This document shows positions 1 to 8,334 of a DNA stretch of 16,891 bases, piece by piece. The notes below the pieces were generated by a model. It worked only from the letters and a program-made list of their open reading frames with translations. It was not told the DNA's origin and searched no databases. Both the position numbers and the translations under genes were made by a program. Source of the DNA: Lachnospiraceae bacterium (lineage in GTDB: Bacteria; Bacillota; Clostridia; Lachnospirales; Lachnospiraceae). Location of the stretch: contig CAAFZP010000084.1 in assembly GCA_900767585.1 (NCBI GenBank), forward strand, positions 1-16,891, read 5' to 3'. Numbering within the stretch: position 1 is the first letter of the stretch; each line of letters begins with the position of its first letter.

Positions 1-666
1 GCCATCCACCGGACACAGATTCTTCACCACCGGAAGCTGATACCGTCGCATAAAGCCGCGCACCTCCGCCTCGGTCACATATGCGAGCGGCCGAATCAGA
101 TCAAGCTCCGTGCCATCGAGATGTGTCACCGGTGAAAATGTATGCACCCGCCCCTCTAACACCTGTGACATGAGAAATGTCTCAACTACATCGTCCTTGT
201 GATGCGCATATGCAATCTTATTGCACCCCAGTCGAAGTGCCGCTTCATTGAATGCACCTTTCCTCATCTTCGCACAGAGCGGACACATCCGCTTCTCCTG
301 CCGTTCCATCAGAATCGGGAATATCTGCGTTTTGACAACCTCATATGGAACCTGCAGCGACTCGCACAGTTCCCGCACCTTAGAAAAATCCATTCCCTGC
401 GCCTGTCGATCCGCCTCTGCACCAGCCCCGGCATCTGCATAGTTTTGGCCTGTACGTTCCATATATTCCCCTACGCCTGTGTCGACCGTGATTGCCACAA
501 CGTCATATTGCTTCGGATAAAATTTTCGCATTCCAGCCAGTGCATACAGGAGTGTCAGGCTGTCCTTTCCTCCTGAGATACCAACGGCAATCCTGTCACC
601 GTCCTCGATCATCTCGTAAGTGTCCACCGCCTGCCGCACCTTGCTGTATAATTTCTGTAATACCAT
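1..666 (-). CDS. ttcA: TtcA-family tRNA 2-thiocytidine synthetase-like protein (3' end outside window)
   Basis: This is an adenylating PP-loop enzyme; TtcA relatives activate a tRNA cytosine with ATP and replace its oxygen with sulfur. The visible 222 residues contain the PP-loop SGGKDS at residues 31-36, a CPLC pair at 128-131, HHKDD at 155-159 and a third cysteine (NLCP) near 218. These three cysteines match the Fe-S ligand layout known for TtcA. The ATG at 664-666 gives the N-terminus usual for this family, ahead of the IEDGDRIAVGISGG segment, although the Shine-Dalgarno site there is weak. It lies 34 nt downstream of the phosphoesterase gene on the same strand, so the two may be cotranscribed. 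Family assignment is firm. Orthology to E. coli TtcA, rather than another TtcA-like thiolase, is inferred. The C-terminus is cut by the window edge. Confidence 0.85.
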   Translation of the reverse strand, partial: MVLQKLYSKVRQAVDTYEMIEDGDRIAVGISGGKDSLTLLYALAGMRKFYPKQYDVVAITVDTGVGEYMERTGQNYADAGAGAEADRQAQGMDFSKVRELCESLQVPYEVVKTQIFPILMERQEKRMCPLCAKMRKGAFNEAALRLGCNKIAYAHHKDDVVETFLMSQVLEGRVHTFSPVTHLDGTELDLIRPLAYVTEAEVRGFMRRYQLPVVKNLCPVDG

Positions 667-700
667 ACCTGTTTCAGCTTTTATTATTTCTTTGCCTTTC

Positions 701-2305
701 CTATACCATATCCAGAATCAGCAGATTCATCTCTGACATTTCCAGAAACTCCTGATACTGTTTCTTTACTTCCTTCATCCTGCGGCTGTTGTCATCATAA
801 TTTTTCTGATCCAGAAATCTTGAACTTTCTTCCAATTCCAGATCATGGATTTTTGTCTCCAGAAAATGGATATCACTTTGCAGCCGCGCATGTGTCTCCA
901 CCGGTATCTCCGTTCCAAACCATTTTTTCCTCAGCCCCTTTGTCAGATTGTAGAGACAATATCCAAGGATTGTAAGCAGTACTTCAAACCCGGCTAAACT
1001 TGTCACCAGCTTAAACCACGCATTCCACGCCTGCATAAAGAAGACATCAATCGTTCCGACCGTCACAAGCAAAGACAAAATAAGCGCAATCGGGGTGTCC
1101 ATCCAGAGGATAAATTTCAATCGCCTCCGGCTATATTTTTTATCCACCTGCTCATCTTCAAACACAAGCTTATTCAAATCAAATTTCAATCTTCCGATAT
1201 CTTCATGCAGGATGTTCGTCGTTCCCGTCTGGTCCGGGCACATCTGAAGTTTCTCCTCGAGCTCTTTCTGTTCCTCCTCATTTGCGGCGATTTTCTGCTG
1301 CAATATGCCCAGTTCTTTCTTTAATGTTTCGTTCAGTTCTTTCTCCGCTTCTTTGATCTGGGTCGACGTATAAGCCGCAACCGATCTTGTGCCCGTCATA
1401 TCCTGCAAAGCCGATACCATCCCATCGAGATATCTTCTCTTTGCGGTTTCCGCCAGTTCTGTCTGCATGGCATCAAATGTGCGTATAGAATTTCCGATTT
1501 TATTGTCGTGATTTAATTCATACAGCAGATCATAATCCGGGCGCAGACATGCCTCCTTTTTCTCTTCAAACCGGCGCATCGCAATCGGAATAAACTTCGC
1601 ACTTGTCAGTTGTTTGTCGATGTATCCATATAAAAAGCCATGTTCTCCGGTTTCGCTTTCTGTTACCGGCTCTAAACTCCCCGGATAATATACGTTTTGT
1701 TTTTCAAATTCCAGATGTTTGTGTTTATGACCAAGACCAATATAATTGAATTGCTTCCCACCAAAATCTTCAACTTCAAACGGATTGACATGGGCGCTTC
1801 CACCATGTCCGAGGAAAATATTGATAGCACGCAGATTTCTTACATACACACTGTCAAAATCATTACGCTCATTTTTCGGACTGTATTGACAGATTCCGTA
1901 GACATCTACATTGTATTTTGCAAAATGCAGACTATCCACGATTCCCTCTGCATAAGCATTCCGCTCTGCACGCTCCGCTTCCGGAACGTGATTATGAATC
2001 TCTTCACAATTAAGCAGATATGTCCGCGAAACGAAATCATACTTCCACAGAATGCTATCCCTGCCAAGATAATCACAGTCCCCTGTCACATACAAAATAT
2101 CCGTATTCTGGAGTCGTGCAAGCTGGGTATCCACAAGCATCAGTTCCTCTTTCCCCGGCGGATGATCAAACAGGTCTCCCGTGATAAATATCATATCTAC
2201 CGGATGCAGCTCCAGATAATCAATAAAATTGTAAAATCCCTCATATAAATAGGGCGTATCTTTTTGTGTTCCCAAATGAACATCTGCAATATGTGCAAAC
2301 TTCAT
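701..2305 (-). CDS. SbcD/YhaO-like metallophosphoesterase with coiled coils and two membrane segments
   Basis: 534 residues. The N-terminal third is a calcineurin-like phosphoesterase of the SbcD/Mre11/YhaO type: DVH at 8-10, GDLFD at 43-47, GHGG at 166-169 and GHKH at 192-195. The third family motif, normally GNHD, reads GDCD at 75-78, so a metal-ligand Asn and the catalytic His are both changed. A charged coiled coil follows (about 313-392), then two hydrophobic segments (about 399-420 and 430-455), and another coiled coil (about 470-525). The coiled-coil/membrane arrangement recalls the middle of YhaN, the usual ATPase partner of YhaO, but no Walker motifs are seen and no sbcC/yhaN gene is in the window. 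The start at 2303-2305 has a GGAG site 8 nt upstream. An alternative ATG at 2386 would lie upstream of the likely promoter. Function is unproven; a membrane-tethered, possibly non-nucleolytic DNA-end protein is inferred. Confidence 0.75.
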   Translation of the reverse strand: MKFAHIADVHLGTQKDTPYLYEGFYNFIDYLELHPVDMIFITGDLFDHPPGKEELMLVDTQLARLQNTDILYVTGDCDYLGRDSILWKYDFVSRTYLLNCEEIHNHVPEAERAERNAYAEGIVDSLHFAKYNVDVYGICQYSPKNERNDFDSVYVRNLRAINIFLGHGGSAHVNPFEVEDFGGKQFNYIGLGHKHKHLEFEKQNVYYPGSLEPVTESETGEHGFLYGYIDKQLTSAKFIPIAMRRFEEKKEACLRPDYDLLYELNHDNKIGNSIRTFDAMQTELAETAKRRYLDGMVSALQDMTGTRSVAAYTSTQIKEAEKELNETLKKELGILQQKIAANEEEQKELEEKLQMCPDQTGTTNILHEDIGRLKFDLNKLVFEDEQVDKKYSRRRLKFILWMDTPIALILSLLVTVGTIDVFFMQAWNAWFKLVTSLAGFEVLLTILGYCLYNLTKGLRKKWFGTEIPVETHARLQSDIHFLETKIHDLELEESSRFLDQKNYDDNSRRMKEVKKQYQEFLEMSEMNLLILDMV

Positions 2306-2359
2306 GATGATTTCTCCTTGTATTATGGATTGCCTCTCTTCTTTAAAATCCAGTTCTAA

Positions 2360-2368
2360 AGTATAGCA
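2360..2368 (-). promoter_or_regulatory. Extended -10 promoter for the phosphoesterase gene
   Basis: On the minus strand the sequence reads TGCTATACT, an extended -10 (TGn) joined to TATACT. No good -35 is visible, which fits an extended -10 promoter. Transcription would start near 2353, giving a leader of about 48 nt before the ATG at 2305. This supports the downstream start over the one at 2386. Confidence 0.5.
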
Positions 2369-2420
2369 TATTTTTTTCTCATACACGATGTTATTTTATA
2401 CATTATTCCGGCGACGTGCA

Positions 2421-2449
2421 TTGTTTTACAGGCTGATTTATAGTATAAT
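2421..2449 (+). promoter_or_regulatory. Sigma-A promoter for the glycosyltransferase pair
   Basis: TTGTTT at 2421-2426, a 17-nt spacer and a perfect TATAAT at 2444-2449. The predicted start is near 2456, which leaves about 90 nt of leader before the GT4 gene. I see no strong hairpin in that leader. Confidence 0.65.
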
Positions 2450-2545
2450 TCAACATGATTATGAAACGATGCAGCCATGCATTTTTTCATACAGACACGA
2501 CGAAATTGTAACGAAATTATATAGACACAGGCAGGACGGTATCAT

Positions 2546-3721
2546 ATGGAAAAACACGCTTTATTAATTGCGAATTCCGCATCTATGATTGACCATTTTA
2601 ATAAAGATAACATCCGGATCTTACAGGATATGGGATACACGATTTCGGTTGCTGCGAATTTTCAGGAAGGAAATTCGAGTACCGCGGAGCGCATCCATGC
2701 CTTTGCAAGTGAGCTTGCTGCACAGGATATCGAAATCATCGATCTGCCGATTCCGCGAAAAGTGACAGAACTTGGGAAAGCATTTCGATCCATCCGGATC
2801 CTAAAGCGGTACATGCAGAATCACCCTTGTCAGATTGTGCATACACAGACTCCGTTTGGCGGTGTCGTCGGACGGATTGCTGCAAAAAAATTCCGAAAAA
2901 CAGCCGGCACAAAGGTTATTTACTTTGTACATGGGTTTCATTTTTATCACGGTGCCGGTCTCAAGAACTACATTCTATATTATAACGTGGAAAAATGGCT
3001 GTCCCGCATGACTGATTGTCTGATTACCTTAAACCAGGAAGATTACAATGCGGCCAGACGCAAATTTCACCACACAAATGTCCACTATGTGCCGGGCGTT
3101 GGTGTAGATACAGATGCGATTGCATCGATCTGTGTCGATAAAGCGGATGTTTGCAAGCGATTTGGGCTTCCTTCTGACAAGAAGATTATCCTGACTGTCG
3201 CAGAACTGATTCCGCGAAAAAACGTCGAAACAACAATCCGCGCATTTGCCAGATCCAATCGTGACGATGCAATTTTGGCAATCTGTGGCAAAGGGGCTCT
3301 GGAACCCTCACTGAACGCACTGGCGCAGGATCTGCAGGTTGAGGACCGTGTGTTTTTTGCCGGATATCATACAGATGTCCTGGATTTATACCGGTGTGCA
3401 GATTTGTTCTTGTTTACAAGCCTGCAGGAAGGATTGTCGGTTGCCATGATGCAGGCAATGGCTGCCGGGCTTCCAATCATCGCATCGGATATCCGTGGGA
3501 ACCGGGATCTGCTTGCCGCAGAACCACACACACACGGCAGACATTATCTGTTGCCTGCAAAATCATCTGAACGCTTTGCAGAAAAGATCAACCAGATTTT
3601 AGACGATCCGGCGCTCTCCCGCAAGCTTGGTCAGGAAAACCAGACAATCTGTAAAAAATACTTTGATATTTCTCTCGTGCACAAACTGATGACCGACATC
3701 TACACAGATTTATCTGTATGA
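2546..3721 (+). CDS. GT4-family glycosyltransferase
   Basis: 391 residues, the usual length for a cytoplasmic GT-B glycosyltransferase of family 4, which moves a sugar from a nucleotide donor to a lipid-linked glycan. The N-terminal half holds VHTQTPFGG (98-106) and FVHGFHFYHG (127-136). The donor half starts near LTVAELIPRKN (216-226), with the conserved basic residues after LIP. It continues through ICGKG (246-250) and TSLQEGLSVAMMQAMAAG (291-308). The family's E-x7-E motif appears as E295 with Gln at 303 in place of the second Glu. SDIRGNRDL (314-322) is typical of capsule/exopolysaccharide GT4 enzymes. A modest AGGA site precedes the ATG. It is followed 76 nt later by a GT2 gene, suggesting a two-gene surface-polysaccharide unit. 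The sugar specificity cannot be read from the sequence. Confidence 0.88.
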   Translation: MEKHALLIANSASMIDHFNKDNIRILQDMGYTISVAANFQEGNSSTAERIHAFASELAAQDIEIIDLPIPRKVTELGKAFRSIRILKRYMQNHPCQIVHTQTPFGGVVGRIAAKKFRKTAGTKVIYFVHGFHFYHGAGLKNYILYYNVEKWLSRMTDCLITLNQEDYNAARRKFHHTNVHYVPGVGVDTDAIASICVDKADVCKRFGLPSDKKIILTVAELIPRKNVETTIRAFARSNRDDAILAICGKGALEPSLNALAQDLQVEDRVFFAGYHTDVLDLYRCADLFLFTSLQEGLSVAMMQAMAAGLPIIASDIRGNRDLLAAEPHTHGRHYLLPAKSSERFAEKINQILDDPALSRKLGQENQTICKKYFDISLVHKLMTDIYTDLSV

Positions 3722-3797
3722 TCAAACCGAATACCGGATTACGATTATTGTACATCTGCAAAGCAATCCGTGACTTAAATTATAAAAGGAGACTATT

Positions 3798-4757
3798 ATG
3801 TATACAGTTCAGGTTCTGCTATCTACTTACAATGGCGAAGCTTACTTGAAAGAACAATTAGACAGTATCTTAAATCAGAAAAATGTTGTCGTGAAACTTT
3901 TTGTCCGCGACGATGGTTCTTCCGATAGCACCGTGGATATCCTGCGCGCCTACGCCGCACTCCACGATAACATCCACTATTTATGTGGCGAAAATTGTGG
4001 TGTCGTCGCATCCTTTTTCCGCCTGTTCGAGTTGTCCGATCCGGATGTGGATTTCTATGCTCTCTCCGATCAGGACGATGTATGGGACGAAGACAAACTC
4101 TCCATCGCCTGTCAAAAACTCGAACAGATGCGCAAAGCAAAATCTCCAAAGAAAAAGAAAAACGATTCCCAGATCCGTGCTTTTGAGACACCGCTTCTTT
4201 ATTGCAGCGATGCCTGGAATACCGATGCCGCATTAAATCCGCTCCCGGAATCCATGCAGACAGTCGGCCGGGATTTGGTTCCCGATTTCCGAAACGCATT
4301 GATTGAGAATATCGCACGTGGCGCAAGCATTGTATTTAATCAGGCGCTTATGTCCTATATCCGGATCAGTATGCCACAGGATATCTATATGCATGACTGG
4401 TGGCTCTATCTGGTTGCCTCCTGCTTCGGCGAAGTTTACTACGACAGTGCAGCACATTACAAGTACCGTCAACACACAGGAAACGCCCTCGGCGCTGCCG
4501 CTCCATCCGGTTCATCCAAGTTGTTCCGCCGCCTGAAACAGAGCCGCACAAATGGCGGGCATATCTCGAGACAGGCAAAAGCATTTGAACGAATCTACCA
4601 TGTCCCGGAAGACAAACAACCGTTTTTGAACATTATTACAAAATATCAGGATGTCAAATCCTACCGCAAAATGGGAAAATCCGGAAACTATCTGTTCCGG
4701 CAGGACAAAAAGGATAACCGCATCTTCCAACTTATGTTTTATTCTAATCATTTATAA
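3798..4757 (+). CDS. GT2-family glycosyltransferase, rhamnosyltransferase-like
   Basis: 319 residues with a GT-A fold. It opens with the family signature VLLSTYNGEAYLKEQLDSI (7-25), then RDDGSSDST (37-45), the metal-binding SDQDDVW (90-96), an acceptor-side HDWWLY (199-204) and YRQHTGNALG (223-232). DQDDVW together with HDWW and a late RQHxxN motif is characteristic of the RgpB/RfbF group that adds rhamnose to streptococcal and O-antigen-type glycans. Transfer of rhamnose is therefore likely but inferred. A strong AAGGAG site lies upstream of the ATG. There is no convincing terminator or promoter in the 76-nt gap after the GT4 gene, so the two are probably cotranscribed. A basic KSPKKKKN stretch at 115-122 is an unusual insertion in the catalytic domain. 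Confidence 0.88.
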   Translation: MYTVQVLLSTYNGEAYLKEQLDSILNQKNVVVKLFVRDDGSSDSTVDILRAYAALHDNIHYLCGENCGVVASFFRLFELSDPDVDFYALSDQDDVWDEDKLSIACQKLEQMRKAKSPKKKKNDSQIRAFETPLLYCSDAWNTDAALNPLPESMQTVGRDLVPDFRNALIENIARGASIVFNQALMSYIRISMPQDIYMHDWWLYLVASCFGEVYYDSAAHYKYRQHTGNALGAAAPSGSSKLFRRLKQSRTNGGHISRQAKAFERIYHVPEDKQPFLNIITKYQDVKSYRKMGKSGNYLFRQDKKDNRIFQLMFYSNHL

Positions 4758-4786
4758 TTGACTTCGTTTTCCTTTTCGCTTATAAT
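4758..4786 (+). promoter_or_regulatory. Near-consensus sigma-A promoter of pyrG
   Basis: TTGACT at 4758-4763, a 17-nt spacer and TATAAT at 4781-4786, eleven of twelve consensus bases. It begins on the base after the stop codon of the upstream glycosyltransferase. The start point is expected at about 4793-4795, giving an AT-rich leader of about 60 nt without a hairpin terminator. Confidence 0.85.
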
Positions 4787-4856
4787 GTTTTTTGAATTTT
4801 TCTAAAGCAGAAGATATAAAAAAATAAAAAAATCTACACAGAAAGAGGAATGAGCT

Positions 4857-6467
4857 ATGGCAGTAAAGTACATCTTTGTCACTGGTGGTGTTGTATCCGG
4901 ACTCGGTAAAGGTATTACCGCAGCATCGCTTGGCCGGTTGTTGAAAGCGCGCGGATATAAAGTAACCAGTCAGAAATTCGACCCATATGTCAATATGGAT
5001 CCGGGTACCATGAACCCGATTCAGCATGGAGAAGTATTCGTAACCGATGACGGCGCAGAAACCGATCTAGATCTTGGACATTACGAGCGTTTTATCGACG
5101 AGAGCCTGAACAAAGGTTCCAACGTAACAACCGGAAAAGTATATTGGAGTATTTTAAACAAAGAGCGCCGCGGTGATTTCGGCGGTCATACCGTTCAGAT
5201 CATTCCTCATATTACAAACGAGATTAAAGATCGTTTCTACAGAAATCCAGATGCAAAAGAGGATGAAGTAGCGATCATCGAAGTGGGCGGTACTGTCGGC
5301 GATATCGAGAGTCAGCCTTATATGGAAGCCATCCGTCAGTTCCAGCTCGATGTCGGACATGAAAACTGCATCATGATTCACGTCACACTGATTCCTTACC
5401 TGAAATCCTCAGGTGAGTTAAAGACCAAGCCGACACAGGCCAGTGTCAAGATGTGCCAGTCACTTGGTATCCAGCCGGATATTTTAGTATGCCGTTCCGA
5501 TCTTCCGCTAGACAAAGCAATCAAAGACAAGATTGCAAGCTTCTGTAACGTTCCGAGTGAATGTGTCATCCAGAATCTGGATGTCGATGTCTTATACGAA
5601 GTCGTACTCGCGATGGAACAAGAAAAGCTTGCAGATGCAGCATGCAAATGTCTCCATATTCCATGTCCAAAGCCAGATCTTGACGACTGGATTGCCATGG
5701 TCGATGCATGGAAGCATCCACAGAAAAAAGTTCGTGTAGCCTTAGTCGGCAAATACGTCAGCCTGCACGATGCATATATCTCAGTCGTGGAATCTCTGAA
5801 GCATGCCGGTGTGGCACATCGTGCGGATGTCGAAATCAAATGGGTGGATTCCGAGCTTGTAACGAAAGAAAATGTCGGAGAAATTTTAGGAGATGTCTCC
5901 GGTATCTTAGTTCCCGGCGGTTTTGGTGACCGCGGTATCGAAGGTATGATCGAAGCAATTACCTACGCCCGCGAAAATAAAATTCCTTACCTCGGATTAT
6001 GCCTTGGTATGCAGCTTACGATCGTAGAATTTGTAAGAAATGTTGTCGGTTACCCGGATGCAAACAGCTCCGAATTTAACCCAAGCTCCAGCCACCAGGT
6101 TATCCATATCATGCCTGACCAAAATGGTGTCACAGACTTAGGCGGAACATTAAGACTTGGCTCATATCCTTGTGTGCTTGATAAGAATTCCAAAGCATAC
6201 CAGTTATATGGCACAGATCATATCAACGAGCGTCACAGACATCGTTATGAAGTAAATAATGATTACAGAAAAGTCCTGACGGATTACGGTATGATGCTCT
6301 CCGGTTTGTCCCCGGATGGTCATATCGTAGAGATGATTGAGCTTCCTGATCATCCTTGGTTCATTGGAACACAGGCACATCCGGAATTCAAGAGTCGTCC
6401 AAATAAAGCGCATCCATTATTTTACGGATTTATCGGTGCCGCAATTGCACATTCAGAAAAAGCATGA
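4857..6467 (+). CDS. pyrG: CTP synthase
   Basis: 536 residues, full length for CTP synthase, which aminates UTP to CTP using ATP and glutamine-derived ammonia in the cytosol. The N-terminal amidoligase domain has the dethiobiotin-synthetase-like P-loop GGVVSGLGKGITAASLG (10-26), the KFDPYVNMDPGTM segment (40-52) and EVGGTVGDIE (142-151). The C-terminal class I glutaminase domain has PGGFGDRG (353-360), the nucleophile elbow LGLCLGMQ with Cys382, and HPEF with His508 and Glu510, so the catalytic triad is complete. The ATG is preceded by a GAGG site, and the gene has its own strong promoter at 4758. No terminator separates it clearly from the PAP2 gene 113 nt downstream. Confidence 0.98.
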   Translation: MAVKYIFVTGGVVSGLGKGITAASLGRLLKARGYKVTSQKFDPYVNMDPGTMNPIQHGEVFVTDDGAETDLDLGHYERFIDESLNKGSNVTTGKVYWSILNKERRGDFGGHTVQIIPHITNEIKDRFYRNPDAKEDEVAIIEVGGTVGDIESQPYMEAIRQFQLDVGHENCIMIHVTLIPYLKSSGELKTKPTQASVKMCQSLGIQPDILVCRSDLPLDKAIKDKIASFCNVPSECVIQNLDVDVLYEVVLAMEQEKLADAACKCLHIPCPKPDLDDWIAMVDAWKHPQKKVRVALVGKYVSLHDAYISVVESLKHAGVAHRADVEIKWVDSELVTKENVGEILGDVSGILVPGGFGDRGIEGMIEAITYARENKIPYLGLCLGMQLTIVEFVRNVVGYPDANSSEFNPSSSHQVIHIMPDQNGVTDLGGTLRLGSYPCVLDKNSKAYQLYGTDHINERHRHRYEVNNDYRKVLTDYGMMLSGLSPDGHIVEMIELPDHPWFIGTQAHPEFKSRPNKAHPLFYGFIGAAIAHSEKA

Positions 6468-6526
6468 TATACTACCATTTGTCCGCATTGGAAAGTGGCA
6501 GTTAGAAATGCATGTGAATTCACCGG

Positions 6527-6575
6527 CTGGATATCCTTTCGGTTTTCTATGCTACACAAAAGAAAGGGTATCCAG
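6527..6575 (+). promoter_or_regulatory. Hairpin covering the ribosome binding site of the PAP2 gene
   Basis: A 14-bp inverted repeat: CTGGATATCCTTTC at 6527-6540 pairs with GAAAGGGTATCCAG at 6562-6575, with a single G-U pair and a 21-nt loop. The right arm contains the only plausible Shine-Dalgarno sequence (GAAAGGG) of the gene starting at 6581. No T-run follows, so it does not look like a terminator. Control of translation, or a structured boundary between pyrG and the PAP2 gene, is inferred. Confidence 0.6.
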
Positions 6576-6580
6576 ACCGC

Positions 6581-7234
6581 ATGAATAAAAAAATTCCTTC
6601 GTTTTTGAAAAAATATAATCATATATGGACACTGTTTTACATCGCAATCTATATGCCATGGTTCGTCTGGCTCGAGAAAACAGTGACCACGGATTTTCAT
6701 CTCGTATCGATGCCGATTGATTATAAAATTCCATTCTGCGAATATTTTATTATCCCCTATTTTATGTGGTTTTTGTTTGTTCCGGCGATTGTCGGCTATG
6801 AATTTTTCTATTCCAAAAAAGAATACTACCAATGCTGTGCGTATCTGTTCAGTGGCATGACGATCTTCCTGATTATCTGCACCGTCTGGCACAATGGTTT
6901 AAATCTGCGCCAGGATATTTCCTACCGGGATAACTTCTGTGCGAAGCTCGTCCAGCTGCTTTATACGACAGACACAAGCACGAATGTGTTCCCAAGCCTG
7001 CATGTCTTCAATACGCTCGGCTGCCTTGTGGCTCTGTACAAGAGCAAGGGTGTCAAAAAGAAAACATGGATCAAAGTGCTTGCAACAATCATTGGCATTC
7101 TGATCATATTATCCACGATGTTTTTGAAGCAGCATTCCGTGTGGGATGTCATCGGAGCATTTGTGCTCGCAGGTATCCTTTATCCGATTGTATATGTGAT
7201 TCCCTGGGGCAGGCACAAAAAACAGGCTTTATAG
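6581..7234 (+). CDS. PAP2-family (Aur1/IPC synthase-like) membrane phosphatase
   Basis: 217 residues with several hydrophobic segments (about 15-32, 54-75, 88-103, 137-153, 165-181 and 188-208), so an integral membrane protein. The PAP2 motifs are VFPSLH (136-141, the PSLH active-site segment) and STMFLKQHSVWD (178-189), whose His185 and Asp189 sit as in the Sx6Hx3D motif. The SxxxxxQH form is that of the PAP2_3 subgroup, which includes inositol-phosphorylceramide synthases and bacterial lipid phosphatases. It probably acts on a phospholipid or polyprenyl phosphate at the outer membrane face; the substrate is unknown. The first motif (Kx6RP) is not clearly present, as is usual in this subgroup. 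The start is the only in-frame ATG near the GAAAGGG site, which lies 12 nt upstream within a hairpin. Confidence 0.8.
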   Translation: MNKKIPSFLKKYNHIWTLFYIAIYMPWFVWLEKTVTTDFHLVSMPIDYKIPFCEYFIIPYFMWFLFVPAIVGYEFFYSKKEYYQCCAYLFSGMTIFLIICTVWHNGLNLRQDISYRDNFCAKLVQLLYTTDTSTNVFPSLHVFNTLGCLVALYKSKGVKKKTWIKVLATIIGILIILSTMFLKQHSVWDVIGAFVLAGILYPIVYVIPWGRHKKQAL

Positions 7235-7239
7235 ATAAG

Positions 7240-7300
7240 AAAAAGATAAGAAAAACCGAAACCTGTATAAATACGGATTCCGGTTTTTTCTTATCTTTTT
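7240..7300. terminator. Bidirectional intrinsic terminator
   Basis: AAAAAGATAAGAAAAACCG (7240-7258) pairs with CGGTTTTTTCTTATCTTTTT (7281-7300), with one bulged base and partial further pairing inside. The A-rich left and T-rich right arms let it work in both directions. It lies between the convergent PAP2 gene (ends 7234) and the minus-strand GT2 gene (ends 7303). Confidence 0.85.
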
Positions 7301-7302
7301 AT

Positions 7303-8331
7303 TTAATTAAATCCAAACAACTTCTGACATATGCGGTACCCGGTTCTGGCAAAGCTGCGTCCGGCCGGTCCATGCAGATTAAATACAATCCCAAACACGG
7401 TCCATCGAAGTTCTTTGTATAACGCTGCATCTGTATCTTTCAGATACTTCCACAGCTCTTTTTTCTTTTTGTAAAGGTTTTTGTCTTTTGAGACAACACA
7501 GATACTTGACGCAACACACATCATCATATCCAGATATTGAAACAGAAAACGGTACATCTGCGGCGGAAGATTCTTTCGATTCTCGCTAAAAAACTGAATC
7601 AGCGTCCGGTTGACGAGCATCTGCTGGTCAATCCGCTTCATCATCGTCTTTTCATTGACAGACTGTCCATCTCTGCCAATATAATAATGATACAGATCGA
7701 CATTTAAATACATCAGCTTCTTCACATGGATCATCGGTTCAAAAATATAGATGTTATCCACATAAAATGTATGCTTTGGAAGTTGCAATCCGCAATCTTT
7801 CAGCAACTGCGTGCGATAAATGACAGAATGCATCAATACATACTGGAACTTGTTGAACCGGATCCGGCTGTCTTCCCAGCTGATGATCCGTTTCTCAGGC
7901 AGCGCACCACGATACCGCATGACACGCTTTTTCCGGCGTTCTACTTTATCATAGATATAGTTGGACAGAAGCATATCTAAATCCTTCCCGTCTTCCACAA
8001 TCTTCTTCAACGCCTTCAACACCTGTTTATAGGCTTCTTTGTCGAGCCAGTCATCACTGTCAACAACTTTAAAATAAACACCGGTAGCATGGGCGATGCC
8101 GGTATTCACCGCATCGCCATGTCCACCATTTTCTTTATGAATTGCTTTTATAATCGTCGGATATTTTTCGGCATACGCATCGGCAATTTCTGCTGTACGG
8201 TCTGTCGAGCCATCATCCACAATCAGAATCTCTACTGCTTCGCCACCAAGCAATGCGTGATCCACGCACTTCTTCATATAGTCCTGCGAATTATAGCAGG
8301 GAATTGTGATGGTTAATATTTTTTTATTCAT
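7303..8331 (-). CDS. GT2-family glycosyltransferase
   Basis: 342 residues with a GT-A fold of glycosyltransferase family 2. Visible motifs are ITIPCYNSQDYM (8-19), LIVDDGSTDRT (36-46), NGGHGDAVNTGIAHATG (68-84) and VVDSDDWLD (89-97), which together give the nucleotide-sugar and metal-binding site. The C-terminal half is basic and tyrosine-rich and has no clear membrane helix. It starts 3 nt after the stop of ilvE on the same strand, with only a weak, distant Shine-Dalgarno site. Expression by translational coupling to ilvE is therefore likely. Its acceptor and sugar are not identifiable. Pairing a glycosyltransferase with an amino-acid gene probably reflects operon convenience rather than a shared pathway. 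Confidence 0.87.
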   Translation of the reverse strand: MNKKILTITIPCYNSQDYMKKCVDHALLGGEAVEILIVDDGSTDRTAEIADAYAEKYPTIIKAIHKENGGHGDAVNTGIAHATGVYFKVVDSDDWLDKEAYKQVLKALKKIVEDGKDLDMLLSNYIYDKVERRKKRVMRYRGALPEKRIISWEDSRIRFNKFQYVLMHSVIYRTQLLKDCGLQLPKHTFYVDNIYIFEPMIHVKKLMYLNVDLYHYYIGRDGQSVNEKTMMKRIDQQMLVNRTLIQFFSENRKNLPPQMYRFLFQYLDMMMCVASSICVVSKDKNLYKKKKELWKYLKDTDAALYKELRWTVFGIVFNLHGPAGRSFARTGYRICQKLFGFN

Positions 8332-8334
8332 AAA

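Noticed and set aside
2306..2386. An upstream ATG that would add 27 residues to the phosphoesterase
   Set aside because: It lies upstream of the likely extended -10 promoter, lacks a ribosome site, and the added residues precede the natural start of the phosphoesterase fold.
4787..4856. CTP-responsive attenuator in the pyrG leader
   Set aside because: No terminator hairpin or T-run after a stem is present in the short AT-rich leader.
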